Positions 27,197-37,157 of a DNA stretch of 64,000 nt are shown here, piece after piece. The position numbers and the translations under genes are program-made. Source of the DNA: Paenibacillus fonticola DSM 21315 (GTDB lineage Bacteria; Bacillota; Bacilli; Paenibacillales; Paenibacillaceae); assembly GCF_000381905.1 (NCBI RefSeq), contig NZ_KB907246.1, positions 307,067 to 371,066 of the forward strand. The letters run 5' to 3'. Below the pieces are notes generated by a model. The model was not told the DNA's origin. It did no database searches and saw only the letters and a program-made list of their open reading frames with translations. How positions within the stretch are numbered: position 1 is the first letter of the stretch; the number at the start of each line of letters is the position of its first letter.

Positions 27197-27847
27197 GTGA
27201 GTGTCAATCTCGAGACGTGGGTTAGGTTTGACTATGAGATCCAAAGTGACGAAGACATTGTCGAAGCGGTCCGCGAAGGCGACAGTGAAGCGCTGGAGTA
27301 CTTGATTAACAAGTACCGAAGCTTTGTGCGCGCGAAGGCCAGATCCTATTTTCTGATTGGTGCTGACCGGGAGGATATTATCCAGGAAGGGATGATAGGC
27401 CTATATAAGGCGATCCGGGACTTTCGGGGGGATAAGCTTGCATCGTTTAAGGCATTCGCCGAGTTATGCATCACGCGGCAGATTATTACAGCGATCAAGA
27501 CGGCAACGCGGCAGAAGCATATTCCGCTGAATTCGTATGTTTCTTTGGACAAGCCGATCTATGATGAAGATTCGGATCGGACGTTGTTGGATGTCATTTG
27601 TGGTTCCCAGGTGTGTGATCCGGAAGAATTGATCATTAACCAGGAAGAATTTGTTGGTTTGGAAGATAAAATGTCGGAAATACTTAGCGATTTGGAACGC
27701 AAAGTATTAATGCTGTATTTGGATGGACGTTCATATCAGGAAATTGCAGTAGACTTGGATCGTCATGTTAAGTCGATTGATAACGCCCTGCAGCGGGTAA
27801 AGCGCAAATTGGAACGATATCTCGAAGTTCGTGACGGGGCAATGTAA
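27197..27847 (+). CDS. sigH: RNA polymerase sigma-H factor
   Basis: The 216-residue sigma-70-family factor directs transition-phase and early sporulation genes. Region 2 (YFLIGADREDIIQEGMIGLYKAIRDF) and the region 4 helix-turn-helix (DGRSYQEIAVDLDRHVKSIDNALQRVKRK) are nearly the same as in B. subtilis SigH. Two adjacent GTG codons follow GGAGGG; the second, with 7-nt spacing, gives the family length. A GTG 39 nt upstream would add a non-conserved tail. A terminator follows about 100 nt downstream. Confidence 0.95.
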   Translation: MSVNLETWVRFDYEIQSDEDIVEAVREGDSEALEYLINKYRSFVRAKARSYFLIGADREDIIQEGMIGLYKAIRDFRGDKLASFKAFAELCITRQIITAIKTATRQKHIPLNSYVSLDKPIYDEDSDRTLLDVICGSQVCDPEELIINQEEFVGLEDKMSEILSDLERKVLMLYLDGRSYQEIAVDLDRHVKSIDNALQRVKRKLERYLEVRDGAM

Positions 27848-27943
27848 CTGTTGCGTCAGAGAGGTTAGCCCGATATTTAGGCTGCTTTGCTAAATTGAGA
27901 AGTAAGTGCGAAGATAACTAATATATAGTTATCAGATTATTGA

Positions 27944-27979
27944 GAAACCCGCGTCTTCATTAGACGCAGGGTTTTTCTT
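27944..27979 (+). terminator. Intrinsic terminator after sigH
   Basis: AAACCCGCGTCT (27945-27956) pairs with AGACGCAGGGTTT (27962 onward) with a single bulged A. TTTTTCTTTTT follows. It separates sigH from the rpmG-secE-nusG transcript. Confidence 0.9.
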
Positions 27980-28113
27980 TTTGGAATGGAAAGCTTGTGA
28001 AAAAGGAACTGCTTCCGTCCTTCCAGGCGTTTTGAGGGGAACCGCCATCATTTTCACATACTGTACGGCTGCTTTCATCTGGAATTTACCTAGGATTAGC
28101 GAGTACCCGCTAC

Positions 28114-28222
28114 GCTAGCAAAACCACACAGCATTAGCAGCCCTAGCCGCGCTAGCAAAACCACACAGTATTTAGCAGCTATAGCCGGCTAGCAAAATCA
28201 CGCAGCATTAGCACCCGCGCAA
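28114..28222. repeat. Three 37-bp direct repeats
   Basis: Copies begin at GCTAGCAAAA at 28114, 28151 and 28188, exactly 37 bp apart, and continue with CACRCAG and ATTAGCA words. The copies differ at several positions. They lie in a gene-free stretch of about 580 bp between the sigH terminator and the rpmG promoter. Confidence 0.85.
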
Positions 28223-28393
28223 CGCATGCAAGTCCGTGCACCGGCAAATAAAGCGGGCCGAAACGAGTGCGCTTGAGTAAGGTGGAGCCAGTAAACCGGT
28301 ATGCATCTATTAAACAGTTGAGACAAATTTGGCGGCGGCCCAGGGCGATAAAGGATGAGAAGTGCCAATAAGGGTTTATCTTGGAAAACGTTG

Positions 28394-28402
28394 TGTTATA
28401 CT
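28394..28402 (+). promoter_or_regulatory. Extended -10 promoter of rpmG-secE-nusG
   Basis: TGTTATACT forms a TGN-extended -10 box (TATACT at 28397-28402). The -35 region is weak, which an extended -10 can tolerate. Transcription would start near 28409, right before the rpmG leader hairpin. Confidence 0.5.
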
Positions 28403-28418
28403 GGTAATAATCAAATAC

Positions 28419-28528
28419 TTGAGAAGCTCTAAGTCTCGTTGACATGGATATGGCCTTATGATAAAGTGTTTTAGGTAGGCCTAAATTTGCGTTTTTCGGA
28501 TCTTTAGGTTCAATAAGAGACTTCTCAA
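28419..28528 (+). promoter_or_regulatory. Long-range hairpin in the rpmG leader
   Basis: TTGAGAAG (28419-28426) and GTCTC (28433-28437), split by a 6-nt bulge, pair together with GAGACTTCTCAA (28517-28528). The helix would close nearly the whole untranslated leader. The region inside has a further GGCC/GGCC pairing. Function unknown; a regulatory leader is possible. Confidence 0.5.
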
Positions 28529-28559
28529 ATTTGATGAAGGTCTTCGGGAGGTGCACATC

Positions 28560-28709
28560 ATGCGGGTAATTATTACGTTAGCTTGTACGAATTGCAAACA
28601 AAGAAACTACACAACGACCAAAAACAAGCGTAACCACCCCGACCGCATGGAGATGAAGAAATTTTGCAAGTTTTGTAACGAGCAAGTTCCTCATCGCGAA
28701 ACCAGATAG
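28560..28709 (+). CDS. rpmG: Ribosomal protein L33, zinc-binding form
   Basis: This 49-residue 50S protein binds near the E site. The four zinc cysteines C9/C12 and C36/C39 are intact, so this is the C+ paralogue. Many Firmicutes carry a second, zinc-free L33 elsewhere for zinc starvation. ATG follows GGGAGGTG. secE begins 21 nt downstream; the rpmG-secE-nusG order is standard. Confidence 0.96.
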   Translation: MRVIITLACTNCKQRNYTTTKNKRNHPDRMEMKKFCKFCNEQVPHRETR

Positions 28710-28730
28710 TCTTTGGAGGTGTAATCGCGT

Positions 28731-28922
28731 ATGAAACGAAGTTTCAAATCGTTGTTCTCTTATTTCTCTGAAAGCTGGGCTGAGCTTAAAAAAGTTCGCT
28801 GGCCTAATCGTAAAGAGCTGACCAATTATACGATGATTGTCCTCGGTACAATTGTAGTAGTCGCGATTTATTTTTGGGTACTTGATATCGGCATCTCCGC
28901 TGTGATCGAAGCGATAATTTAA
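28731..28922 (+). CDS. secE: SecE subunit of the protein translocase
   Basis: The 63-residue single-span membrane protein clamps SecY in the Sec channel. The amphipathic SWAELKKVRWPNRKEL segment and one C-terminal membrane helix (about 35-58) are the family hallmarks. It has the short Gram-positive form with one span rather than three. Start follows TTTGGAGGTG. Confidence 0.96.
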   Translation: MKRSFKSLFSYFSESWAELKKVRWPNRKELTNYTMIVLGTIVVVAIYFWVLDIGISAVIEAII

Positions 28923-28945
28923 GAAGGGTCCTTAGGTGGCTTGAT

Positions 28946-29479
28946 ATGGAGAAAAGATGGTATGTAGTACATACCTATTCTGGGTATGAGAACAAGGTCA
29001 AAGCCAATTTGGAGAAACGCGTCGAGTCGATGGGCATGGAAGACAAGATATTCCGTGTTCTTGTTCCTATGGAAGAAGAAGTGGTAAACAAGGACGGTAA
29101 GAAGAAGACCGTTATGCGTAAAGTTTACCCCGGCTATGTTTTGGTGGAAATGATCCAGACTGACGATTCTTGGTATGTTGTTCGCAACACGCCAGGGGTG
29201 ACGGGTTTTGTCGGCTCAACAGGTTCCGGCTCCAAACCAACTGCGCTGCTCCCTGAAGAAGTGGAACAGATTTTGCGGCATATGGGTATGGAAGAGCCGA
29301 AGCCGGTAATTGAGTTCGAGGTCAAAGAATCCGTTCGTATCAAAGTTGGTCCATTTGCGAACTTTGTCGGATCGATTGAAGAAATTCTCGTCGACAAAAG
29401 CAAGCTCAAGGTTCACGTTAACATGTTTGGACGAGAAACCCCGCTTGAACTGGATTATACTCAAGTGGAGAAGATATAG
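28946..29479 (+). CDS. nusG: Transcription elongation factor NusG
   Basis: The 177-residue factor has an N-terminal NGN domain (KRWYVVHTYSGYENKV) that binds the polymerase clamp. The C-terminal KOW domain (IKVGPFANFVGSIEEI) contacts Rho or S10. Length and the spacing of the two domains are normal. Its gene lies 23 nt after secE and before the L11 gene, the near-universal order. Confidence 0.97.
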   Translation: MEKRWYVVHTYSGYENKVKANLEKRVESMGMEDKIFRVLVPMEEEVVNKDGKKKTVMRKVYPGYVLVEMIQTDDSWYVVRNTPGVTGFVGSTGSGSKPTALLPEEVEQILRHMGMEEPKPVIEFEVKESVRIKVGPFANFVGSIEEILVDKSKLKVHVNMFGRETPLELDYTQVEKI

Positions 29480-29496
29480 GTTTCTTAGGGTTTTAT

Positions 29497-29525
29497 GTGG
29501 GAGGGGAGAAATTCCCGTCGACCAC
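29497..29525 (+). promoter_or_regulatory. Candidate L1-type autoregulatory hairpin before rplK
   Basis: GTGG (29497-29500) pairs with CCAC (29522-29525). Inside are GA on the 5' side, an inner GGGA/TCCC stem and GTCGA on the 3' side, so the internal loop is asymmetric. A hairpin of the same design lies before rplA. The L1 assignment is by analogy to known L1 control of the L11 operon and is not proven here. Confidence 0.5.
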
Positions 29526-29549
29526 TATTAGGGCAAGGAGGTGTCTTAC

Positions 29550-29975
29550 ATGGCAAAAAAGGTTATCAAAATGGTAAAACTGCAAATTCCTGCAGGTAAA
29601 GCGAACCCTGCACCTCCGGTTGGTCCGGCGCTAGGTCAAGCAGGTGTCAACATCATGGCATTCTGTAAAGAATTTAACGCACGTACTGCCGATCAAGCAG
29701 GTTTGATTATTCCAGTTGAGATCTCGGTGTTCGAAGACCGTTCTTTCACTTTCATCACCAAGACTCCGCCAGCTGCCGTTCTGCTTCGCGTTGCTGCGAA
29801 AGTTGAGAAAGGTTCCGGCGAACCGAATAAGAAAAAAGTAGCTACCGTGAAACGCGACGCAGTTCGTCAAATCGCGGAGCAAAAAATGCAAGACCTGAAC
29901 GCAGCTACTGTTGAAGCGGCTATGCGTATGGTCGAAGGTACTGCCCGCAGTATGGGGATTGCTATCCAGGACTAA
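29550..29975 (+). CDS. rplK: Ribosomal protein L11
   Basis: This 141-residue protein of the GTPase-associated centre binds 23S rRNA and the thiopeptide site. The proline-rich N-terminal [19 protein letters not shown] motif and the C-terminal rRNA-binding half are typical. ATG is placed behind AAGGAGGTG; a GTG three codons upstream is part of that site. It begins the rplKA pair. Confidence 0.98.
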   Translation: MAKKVIKMVKLQIPAGKANPAPPVGPALGQAGVNIMAFCKEFNARTADQAGLIIPVEISVFEDRSFTFITKTPPAAVLLRVAAKVEKGSGEPNKKKVATVKRDAVRQIAEQKMQDLNAATVEAAMRMVEGTARSMGIAIQD

Positions 29976-30241
29976 TTCTTGGGCGTATGAGCAATGGGCT
30001 GCATGACACCTATGAGAAAACTTGACGGAGCAGCTGAAGTTATGTGAATCGGACTAAAGAGGCGATCGGCCTGTCTGGCCTATCTTGTCTATAGTTTTCG
30101 ATTTCGCGGATGAAAGTATATTGCGAACTGCAAGTATACATTTTCATCATCTGGATGGAGTTTTATAATGCTTATGCATATCTAAAATTTCATCTTCAGT
30201 GGGAGGAATTTCCGCTAACACCACAAAGGAGGACGATTTTC
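29976..30241. other. rplK-rplA spacer with two hairpins
   Basis: This 266-nt spacer is long for an rplKA operon. It holds a hairpin at 30116-30139 (GTATATTGC/GCAAGTATAC, one bulge, no T-run) and the candidate L1 site at 30199-30224. An open frame runs into rplA from 30110 but lacks a binding site at its start. Confidence 0.6.
30199..30224 (+). promoter_or_regulatory. Candidate L1-type autoregulatory hairpin before rplA
   Basis: GTGG (30199-30202) pairs with CCAC (30221-30224) around GA, GGA/TCC and GCTAACA. The architecture matches the element before rplK. It ends four bases before the rplA binding site AGGAGG, so a bound protein could block initiation. Confidence 0.5.
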
Positions 30242-30934
30242 ATGGCTAAACACGGTAAAAAATACCTTGAAGCCGCTAAGCTGATTGACAGCGAAGCAAC
30301 CTATGAGCCTGCAGAAGCCGTTGAACTGGTGAAAAAGGCTGCAAGTGCTAAATTTGACGAAACTGTTGAAGTAGCAGTTCGTTTGGGTGTAGACCCTCGT
30401 AAACAAGACCAAGCCGTTCGCGGTATTGTTGTCCTGCCTCACGGCACGGGTAAAACGCAGCGTGTATTGGTATTCGCCAAAGGTGAGAAAGCGAAAGAAG
30501 CGGAAGCGGCTGGAGCGGACTTCGTTGGCGATCAAGACATGATCAACAAAATTCAACAAGGATGGTTCGACTTCGACGTTTGCGTAGCGACACCAGACAT
30601 GATGAGTGAAGTTGGTAAATTGGGACGCTTGCTCGGTGGTAAAGGCCTTATGCCTAACCCTAAAGCCGGCACAGTTACGTTTGACGTAGCTAAAGCGGTT
30701 CAAGAGATTAAAGCGGGTAAAATCGAATACCGTTTGGATAGAGCGGGTCAAATTCATGCGCCGATCGGCAAAGTATCCTTCAGCGCCGAGCAATTGAACG
30801 AGAACCTTCAGGCTCTCATTGAAGCGTTGAACCGTGCTAAACCGGCTTCAGCCAAAGGTGTTTACTTGAAGAACGTCGCCGTATCCTCGACGATGGGACC
30901 AAGTGCTCGCGTAGATGCAACTTCATTCAAATAA
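30242..30934 (+). CDS. rplA: Ribosomal protein L1
   Basis: The 230-residue protein forms the L1 stalk at the ribosomal E site and in many bacteria represses its own mRNA. The start [16 protein letters not shown] follows AAAGGAGGACG. The signature [23 protein letters not shown]-type segment lies near 120-140. An in-frame extension upstream is untranslated leader. Confidence 0.98.
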   Translation: MAKHGKKYLEAAKLIDSEATYEPAEAVELVKKAASAKFDETVEVAVRLGVDPRKQDQAVRGIVVLPHGTGKTQRVLVFAKGEKAKEAEAAGADFVGDQDMINKIQQGWFDFDVCVATPDMMSEVGKLGRLLGGKGLMPNPKAGTVTFDVAKAVQEIKAGKIEYRLDRAGQIHAPIGKVSFSAEQLNENLQALIEALNRAKPASAKGVYLKNVAVSSTMGPSARVDATSFK

Positions 30935-30961
30935 TACCTTTCGCATTTAGCGGAAAAGGGT

Positions 30962-30990
30962 TTGACATATGCTCAGCCCCTTGGTATACT
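30962..30990 (+). promoter_or_regulatory. Promoter of rplJ-rplL
   Basis: TTGACA (30962-30967) and TATACT (30985-30990) have the ideal 17-bp spacer. The start lies near 30997, giving an rplJ leader of about 305 nt. Confidence 0.88.
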
Positions 30991-30996
30991 GAACAA

Positions 30997-31301
30997 GTTG
31001 TTTCTGAGTAATGAACTAAATTTGAATATGCTTACCGTAGACAGTAGGTGCCCCGTAAGGCTTAATTTCCTACCGAGGTGTTATGATAGAACGTCAACAT
31101 GCTGCAGGCATACTGTAGCTGATGATTCATCTGGCCTTCGTAAATCTACGGAGGCTTTTTTAATGAACAGATTGCGGTTGGGGTGACACTCTGACTGTGC
31201 GTTCTTTAAAAGTCTTTCTAGGCGAGGTTTCGCTTCAGAGGGGGACGTAAGGTCGAAAGTTGACTGGCTCGTTCCAGCATATCTATCAGGAGGTGTACAG
31301 T
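30997..31301 (+). promoter_or_regulatory. L10 leader with transcription attenuator
   Basis: The untranslated rplJ leader contains foldable segments around ACCGTAGACAGTAGGTGCC, where L10(L12)4 is expected to bind, followed by an intrinsic terminator at 31134-31161. In B. subtilis the L10-L12 complex controls rplJL through leader termination. The layout here is the same, though the exact binding bases were not modelled. Confidence 0.75.
31134..31161 (+). terminator. rplJ leader attenuator terminator
   Basis: GCCTTCGTA pairs with TACGGAGGC (one G-T wobble) around AATC and is followed by six T residues. It lies well before the rplJ start, so it must be conditional. Confidence 0.88.
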
Positions 31302-31811
31302 TTGGCAAATGCAAAAGTGATTCAAGCAAAGCAGGAAGCCGTTGACGTGGTGACAGCTAAGCTTCGCGAAAGCGCAACGACTGTTGTTGCTGACTACCGC
31401 GGACTTAACGTTACTCAAGTTACGGAACTGCGTAAACAGCTTCGTGAAGCTGGCGTAGAATTCCAAGTACTGAAAAATACGCTCGTTCGCCGCGCAACTG
31501 CGGCTGCGGAACTTAGTGAACTGGACGAAGTATTGACTGGTCCTACAGCAATCGCGTTCAGTGCTGACGATGCAGTAGCTCCGGCTAAAATCATCAGCGA
31601 TTTCGCAAAGAAGAACGAAGCGCTTAAAGTAAAAGGTGGCGTGGTTGAAGGCCGTGTAGTCGGCGTCGACCAAATCAAAGAGCTCGCAGATCTGCCATCC
31701 CGCGAAGGTCTCCTTTCTATGCTTCTCAGCGTGCTTCAAGCTCCAGTCCGCAACTTCGCGCTGGCAGTCAAAGCCGTTGCAGAGAAAGAAGAAGGCAACG
31801 CAAGCGCGTAA
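31302..31811 (+). CDS. rplJ: Ribosomal protein L10
   Basis: The 169-residue base of the L7/L12 stalk has an N-terminal rRNA-binding domain and a C-terminal helix for L12 dimers. The start is TTG eight bases after AGGAGGTG, giving the family N-terminus [14 protein letters not shown] or ATG further upstream would read leader sequence. It is probably autoregulated with L12 through the leader. Confidence 0.97.
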   Translation: MANAKVIQAKQEAVDVVTAKLRESATTVVADYRGLNVTQVTELRKQLREAGVEFQVLKNTLVRRATAAAELSELDEVLTGPTAIAFSADDAVAPAKIISDFAKKNEALKVKGGVVEGRVVGVDQIKELADLPSREGLLSMLLSVLQAPVRNFALAVKAVAEKEEGNASA

Positions 31812-31879
31812 GTTTGCTTTTCATGCAGTAGTTAATCAATGAATTTAACTCTTATCAATTATAAAATGGAGGTTCTACC

Positions 31880-32245
31880 ATGAGTAAAGAAACAATTTTA
31901 GAAGCGATTAAAGGTATGTCTGTTCTTGAGCTTAACGACTTGGTTAAAGCAATCGAAGAAGAGTTTGGTGTAACTGCAGCAGCTCCTGTTGTTGTTGCTG
32001 GCGGTGGCGGCGGTGCTGCTGAAGCGGCTGAGCAATCCGAATTTGACGTTGTTTTGACTAGCGCTGGCGCATCCAAAATCAACGTTATCAAAGTTGTTCG
32101 CGAGATCACAGGTCTTGGCCTGAAAGAAGCCAAAGAACTCGTAGACAACGCTCCAAAACCAATCAAAGAAAAAGTAGGCAAAGAAGAAGCAGAAGCAGTA
32201 AAAGCAAAATTGGAAGAAGCAGGCGCAGCTGTAGAATTGAAATAA
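31880..32245 (+). CDS. rplL: Ribosomal protein L7/L12
   Basis: The 121-residue stalk protein recruits translation GTPases. It shows an N-terminal dimer domain, an Ala/Gly/Val-rich hinge (about 34-52, [16 protein letters not shown]) and the conserved C-terminal domain ending [15 protein letters not shown]. Start follows AATGGAGG. A strong terminator follows 17 nt after the stop. Confidence 0.98.
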   Translation: MSKETILEAIKGMSVLELNDLVKAIEEEFGVTAAAPVVVAGGGGGAAEAAEQSEFDVVLTSAGASKINVIKVVREITGLGLKEAKELVDNAPKPIKEKVGKEEAEAVKAKLEEAGAAVELK

Positions 32246-32262
32246 TTCGCCTATCTTCTGTG

Positions 32263-32298
32263 ACAACCCCCTTGAACTTGGTTCAAGGGGGTTGTTTT
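32263..32298 (+). terminator. Intrinsic terminator after rplL
   Basis: ACAACCCCCTTGAAC pairs perfectly with GTTCAAGGGGGTTGT over 15 bp with a 3-nt loop, then TTTT. It should lower readthrough from the stalk operon into the methyltransferase and rpoBC. Confidence 0.9.
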
Positions 32299-32573
32299 CA
32301 GAAACTCCGGGTTTTAGCAGCTTCTATATCAATGTAAACATGCATTCATACTTGCAAGGATCGAGCTTTTAAGCGATGGGCGGCAAATAAGACACCGCTG
32401 CGGCGGTGTCTGAATGTGTATTGCGGTCAGCTAATTGAGGAAGAATGAATGTATAAATTCGTTTATTATTTATATGGATTTGAAAAGGGCAATCTATACG
32501 TCGTTGCTTGGGCTGAGTTTGCCTGAACTTAGGCGAGCCAGCAAAACGGCAGCGCATTTGGAGGTGAGCGGAG
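32299..32573. other. Spacer after rplL with a small hairpin
   Basis: I see no gene here. A perfect 9-bp stem AGACACCGC/GCGGTGTCT lies at 32390-32411 without a T-run on either strand. The promoter of the methyltransferase gene could not be placed. Confidence 0.5.
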
Positions 32574-33170
32574 ATGTCAAATCACTACTACACTAGCGAG
32601 CCTGCTGCAGCCCATGATCGAAAGGAATGGGAGGCAACTTTGCGTGGACTAACTTTTCGCTTCATCAGCGACGCAGGGGTGTTTGCGAAGGGCGGAGTTG
32701 ACTATGGCAGCCGGGTATTAATCGATGCGATGGATATCCCAGACGATGCGCAAGTGCTGGATGTAGGGTGCGGCTATGGCCCGATTGGACTTACCGCGGC
32801 CAAACTTGCAAAAAACGGGCATGTGACGATGATTGATGTAAATCGGCGCGCCGTACAATTGGCACAGGAGAATGCTAATCACAATAAAGTGCCCAATGTC
32901 ACTATACTGGAAAGTGATTTGTTTGCGGCTGTAGGAGAACAGCAATTTGATGTGATTTTGACCAATCCTCCTATTCGGGCCGGCAAGGAGACGGTGCACG
33001 CTATTTTTGAAGGGGCTTATACAAGACTTGTCGATGGCGGTACATTATGGGTTGTCATTCAGAAAAAACAAGGGGCGCCGTCAGCCAGGCAGAAGCTGGA
33101 ATCTTTGTTCCCGCTTGTGGAGGAAGTGACGAAGGATAAAGGTTACCGCATATATAAAGCGACGAAATAG
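32574..33170 (+). CDS. RsmC-like class I methyltransferase (YbxB family)
   Basis: The 198-residue Rossmann-fold methyltransferase has motif I VLDVGCGYGPIG (about 61-72), acidic loop MIDVNRRAV and the NPPIRAGK motif, a base-methylating NPPY variant. The closest match is the single-domain protein encoded before rpoB in B. subtilis (ybxB). It is related to the 16S rRNA guanine-N2 methyltransferase RsmC but lacks its N-terminal half. An rRNA target is inferred. Start follows TTTGGAGGTG. Confidence 0.88.
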   Translation: MSNHYYTSEPAAAHDRKEWEATLRGLTFRFISDAGVFAKGGVDYGSRVLIDAMDIPDDAQVLDVGCGYGPIGLTAAKLAKNGHVTMIDVNRRAVQLAQENANHNKVPNVTILESDLFAAVGEQQFDVILTNPPIRAGKETVHAIFEGAYTRLVDGGTLWVVIQKKQGAPSARQKLESLFPLVEEVTKDKGYRIYKATK

Positions 33171-33213
33171 ACAACGTTTTACAACGATCGCAGCCTCAAC
33201 TAAAATTAAAAGG

Positions 33214-33242
33214 TTGACTTGGAAAAGTGGTTGTGATATTAT
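33214..33242 (+). promoter_or_regulatory. Promoter of rpoB-rpoC
   Basis: TTGACT (33214-33219) and TATTAT (33237-33242) are 17 bp apart, with a TGN extension before the -10 box. A second TATAAT at 33338-33343 lacks a -35 partner. The leader would be about 300 nt. Confidence 0.7.
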
Positions 33243-33551
33243 TATAAAATGTCAGTATTAGGATGCCCTCTGTGACTTTAGTTTGCTGAAATGTCAAGAG
33301 TTTTACGTGCCAATGAATAAAATCACGCTGTTTAACGTATAATGTGTACATTTTAGGCAAATCTACTGAATACGGGGACATCAGGCAGAAACGACACGGA
33401 TAATGGTGCTCTTTTTTCGAAAGCATTCGATAAGGGCTTTTCTTTATTTGTGCAGCACGAGTTAATCCGTCTTGAACCTATTATATAGGTGCAAACACGG
33501 GTTCGCAATGTATTTTTTTTAAAGTGAGTAGACATGAGGGGTGAGTATAAG

Positions 33552-36500
33552 TTGGCAGGACATCTTGTTCAATATGGTCGACGCACTCGGCGAAGTTATG
33601 CACGAATTAACGAGGTACTCGAAGTTCCGAACCTGATCGAAATCCAACAGAAATCCTACGATTGGTTCTTGGAAGAAGGTCTTCGGGAGATGTTCCAGGA
33701 CATTTCGCCGATTCAGGATTTTACTGGGAACTTGGTGTTGGAATTTATCGATTACAGCCTTGGTGAACCGAAGTACACCGTTGACGATGCGAAAGAACGT
33801 GACGTGACGTATGCGGCTCCGCTTCGGGTCAAAGTCCGGCTGATTAACAAAGAAACCGGCGAAGTCAAAGAGCAGGAAGTGTTTATGGGAGATTTCCCGC
33901 TGATGACGGAAACCGGCACCTTTATTATTAATGGTGCGGAACGGGTTATTGTCAGCCAGTTGGTTCGCTCTCCTAGCGTCTATTTCAGTACAAAAATCGA
34001 TAAGAACGGCAAGAAAACTTATACCGCTACAGTTATTCCAAACCGCGGTGCATGGCTGGAGCTTGAGATGGATGCGAAGGATATTATCTATGTCCGGATC
34101 GACCGTACTCGGAAAATTCCAGTAACCGTCTTGCTTCGCGCACTTGGCTTCGGCACAGATGCTGAGATTTTGGATCTGCTGGGTAATGACGAATATATCC
34201 GCAACACCTTGGACAAAGACAACACCGATTCCACGGAGAAGGCTCTGATAGAAATCTATGAGCGCCTGCGTCCGGGTGAACCGCCAACGCTCGACAATGC
34301 CAAGAGCTTGCTGGTCGCTCGGTTCTTTGACCCGAAACGCTATGACCTGGCCAATGTCGGCCGTTATAAAATCAATAAGAAGCTTCATATCAAGAACCGT
34401 TTGTTCAATCAGCGTCTCGCGGAGAGTCTGATCGACACGAATACGGGTGAAATTATCGCTGAAGCCGGTCAAATGGTTGACCGCCGTCTTTTGGACGAGA
34501 TCCTTCCGTACCTGGAGGAGAGCGTAGGCTTCAAAAACTACCACGTAGCCAACGGCGTGCTTGATGCGAACGATGTACCTCTTCAGACGGTTGATATTTT
34601 CTCACCGATCGAAGACGGCAAAGTCGTTAAAGTTATCGCCAATCGCAATATCGACAAATCGGTCAAGCATATTACACCTGCTGACATCATTTCGTCGATC
34701 AGCTACTTCCTGAACCTGCTGCACGGCATCGGCAGCACGGATGATATCGACCACCTCGGCAACCGTCGTCTCCGTTCGGTCGGCGAGCTTCTGCAGAACC
34801 AGTTCCGCATCGGATTGTCCCGCATGGAACGCGTCGTCCGTGAAAGAATGTCGATTCAAGATGCGAATGTCATTACGCCGCAGGCGCTTATTAATATTCG
34901 TCCGGTAATCGCATCGATTAAAGAGTTCTTCGGAAGCTCCCAGCTGTCCCAGTTTATGGACCAGACGAACCCGCTCGCAGAGTTGACGCACAAACGCCGT
35001 CTGTCTGCGCTTGGACCTGGTGGTTTGACGCGTGAGCGCGCAGGCTTCGAAGTTCGTGACGTTCACCACAGTCACTACGGCCGGATGTGTCCGATTGAGA
35101 CGCCGGAAGGACCGAACATCGGTCTTATCAACTCCTTGTCAACGTTCGCCCGCATTAACGAGTATGGCTTCATCGAAGCACCGTATCGCTGGGTCGATCC
35201 GAAGTCCAGTAAAGTAACCGATCAAATTGCTTACTTGACGGCGGACGAGGAAGATAACTATATCATTGCGCAAGCGAACGCGATTCTGAACGAAGATAAT
35301 ACGTTCCAGGATGAGAACGTCATTGTTCGTTACAATAAGCAGTCAGATAACATCCTGACGATGCCGAGCGACCGTGTGGACTACATGGACGTATCGCCGA
35401 AGCAGGTTGTATCCGTAGCGACTGCACTGATTCCGTTCCTGGAGAACGATGACTCCAACCGTGCGCTGATGGGCTCAAACATGCAGCGGCAGGCTGTTCC
35501 GCTTCTAATCCCTAAAGCTCCTCTAGTAGGAACGGGTATGGAGCATAAGGCTGCCAAAGATTCCGGTGTATGTATTGTGTCCAAATACGACGGAATTATC
35601 GAACGTTCCGCAGCGAATGAAATTTGGCTGCGCCGTGTCGAGGAAGTGGACGGCAAGGAAGTTCGCGGCGACCTTGTTAAATATAAATTACACAAATTTA
35701 TGCGTTCGAACCAAGGAACTTGCATCAATCAGCGTCCGATCGTTAAGCGCGGGGATGTCATCAAGAAGGGTGATATTCTGGCTGACGGGCCATCGACAGA
35801 GATGGGCGAATTGGCGCTGGGCCGCAACGTCGTCGTTGCCTTCATGACTTGGGAAGGCTACAACTACGAGGATGCAATCTTGCTTAGCGAGAAACTGGTG
35901 AAGGAAGATGTGTACACATCCATTCACATTGAAGAATACGAGTCCGAAGCCCGCGACACGAAGCTGGGACCTGAGGAAATCACCCGCGATATTCCGAACG
36001 TAGGGGAAGAAGCATTGCGCAATCTGGATGAGCGCGGAATTATCCGCGTAGGTGCAGAAATTAGCGCTGGCGACATCCTGGTCGGTAAAGTGACGCCGAA
36101 GGGCGTTACGGAGCTGACGGCGGAGGAACGCTTGCTGCATGCGATCTTCGGTGAGAAGGCGCGCGAAGTTCGCGATACCTCCTTGCGCGTTCCTCACGGA
36201 ACCGACGGAATCGTCGTGGACGTGAAAGTGTTTACCCGTGAGAACGGTGACGAATTGCCGCCGGGTGTAAATCAGCTCGTTCGCGTTTACATCGCCCAGA
36301 AACGTAAAATCTCCGAAGGCGATAAAATGGCCGGACGCCACGGTAACAAAGGTGTCGTAGCCCGTATTTTGCCTGAAGAAGATATGCCGTTCATGCCGGA
36401 TGGCACACCGGTTCAAGTCGTTTTGAACCCGCTGGGCGTTCCTTCGCGGATGAACATCGGTCAGGTGCTGGAAATCCATCTTGGCATGGCTGCACTGCAC

Positions 36501-37097
36501 CTCGGCATTCACGTTGCTACTCCTGTATTTGACGGCGCGAATGAATACGACGTGTTCGATACGATGGAAGAAGCCGGCATGCAGCGCAACGGTAAGACCG
36601 TGCTCTATGATGGCCGGACCGGAGAAAGATTTGAACGTGAAGTAACCGTCGGCGTCATGCATATGATCAAGCTGGCGCACATGGTTGACGATAAAATTCA
36701 TGCTCGTTCTACGGGTCCTTACTCACTTGTTACACAGCAGCCACTCGGCGGTAAAGCCCAGTTCGGTGGTCAGCGGTTCGGGGAGATGGAAGTGTGGGCG
36801 CTTGAAGCTTATGGCGCAGCATACACGCTTCAGGAAATCCTCACCGTCAAATCCGATGACGTCGTCGGTCGGGTGAAAACCTATGAATCGATCGTCAAAG
36901 GTGAGAACGTACCGGAGCCTGGCGTACCAGAGTCGTTCAAGGTCTTGATCAAAGAGCTTCAAAGTTTAGGTATGGACGTCAAAATCCTCACCGAGAACGA
37001 AGAAGAGATCGAGATGAAGGAAATCGACGATGAAGAGGACGCGGCTGGAGATAAACTGAGCCTGAACCTGGAAGGCGCGGAAGTCGGCGTAGAATAA
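33552..37097 (+). CDS. rpoB: RNA polymerase beta subunit
   Basis: The 1181-residue core subunit forms one pincer of RNA polymerase. The rifampicin pocket [20 protein letters not shown] (within 480-520) has the sensitive residues at the usual Ser, Asp and His positions. The start is TTG behind GAGGGGTGAG, giving [17 protein letters not shown] as in B. subtilis. An ATG six codons earlier has a poor site. The C-terminus is acidic. The fork-loop and active-site lysine regions ([18 protein letters not shown]) are intact. Confidence 0.98.
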   Translation: MAGHLVQYGRRTRRSYARINEVLEVPNLIEIQQKSYDWFLEEGLREMFQDISPIQDFTGNLVLEFIDYSLGEPKYTVDDAKERDVTYAAPLRVKVRLINKETGEVKEQEVFMGDFPLMTETGTFIINGAERVIVSQLVRSPSVYFSTKIDKNGKKTYTATVIPNRGAWLELEMDAKDIIYVRIDRTRKIPVTVLLRALGFGTDAEILDLLGNDEYIRNTLDKDNTDSTEKALIEIYERLRPGEPPTLDNAKSLLVARFFDPKRYDLANVGRYKINKKLHIKNRLFNQRLAESLIDTNTGEIIAEAGQMVDRRLLDEILPYLEESVGFKNYHVANGVLDANDVPLQTVDIFSPIEDGKVVKVIANRNIDKSVKHITPADIISSISYFLNLLHGIGSTDDIDHLGNRRLRSVGELLQNQFRIGLSRMERVVRERMSIQDANVITPQALINIRPVIASIKEFFGSSQLSQFMDQTNPLAELTHKRRLSALGPGGLTRERAGFEVRDVHHSHYGRMCPIETPEGPNIGLINSLSTFARINEYGFIEAPYRWVDPKSSKVTDQIAYLTADEEDNYIIAQANAILNEDNTFQDENVIVRYNKQSDNILTMPSDRVDYMDVSPKQVVSVATALIPFLENDDSNRALMGSNMQRQAVPLLIPKAPLVGTGMEHKAAKDSGVCIVSKYDGIIERSAANEIWLRRVEEVDGKEVRGDLVKYKLHKFMRSNQGTCINQRPIVKRGDVIKKGDILADGPSTEMGELALGRNVVVAFMTWEGYNYEDAILLSEKLVKEDVYTSIHIEEYESEARDTKLGPEEITRDIPNVGEEALRNLDERGIIRVGAEISAGDILVGKVTPKGVTELTAEERLLHAIFGEKAREVRDTSLRVPHGTDGIVVDVKVFTRENGDELPPGVNQLVRVYIAQKRKISEGDKMAGRHGNKGVVARILPEEDMPFMPDGTPVQVVLNPLGVPSRMNIGQVLEIHLGMAALHLGIHVATPVFDGANEYDVFDTMEEAGMQRNGKTVLYDGRTGERFEREVTVGVMHMIKLAHMVDDKIHARSTGPYSLVTQQPLGGKAQFGGQRFGEMEVWALEAYGAAYTLQEILTVKSDDVVGRVKTYESIVKGENVPEPGVPESFKVLIKELQSLGMDVKILTENEEEIEMKEIDDEEDAAGDKLSLNLEGAEVGVE

Positions 37098-37157
37098 CAC
37101 TGGCGGAGAACCGCCGGGTGATAATGATAACCGCAGCGGAAGCTGCCTGCCTGGATG

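Noticed and set aside
28179-28556. Minus-strand 125-residue frame before rpmG
   Set aside because: It is antisense to the 37-bp repeats and the rpmG leader and has no recognisable product.
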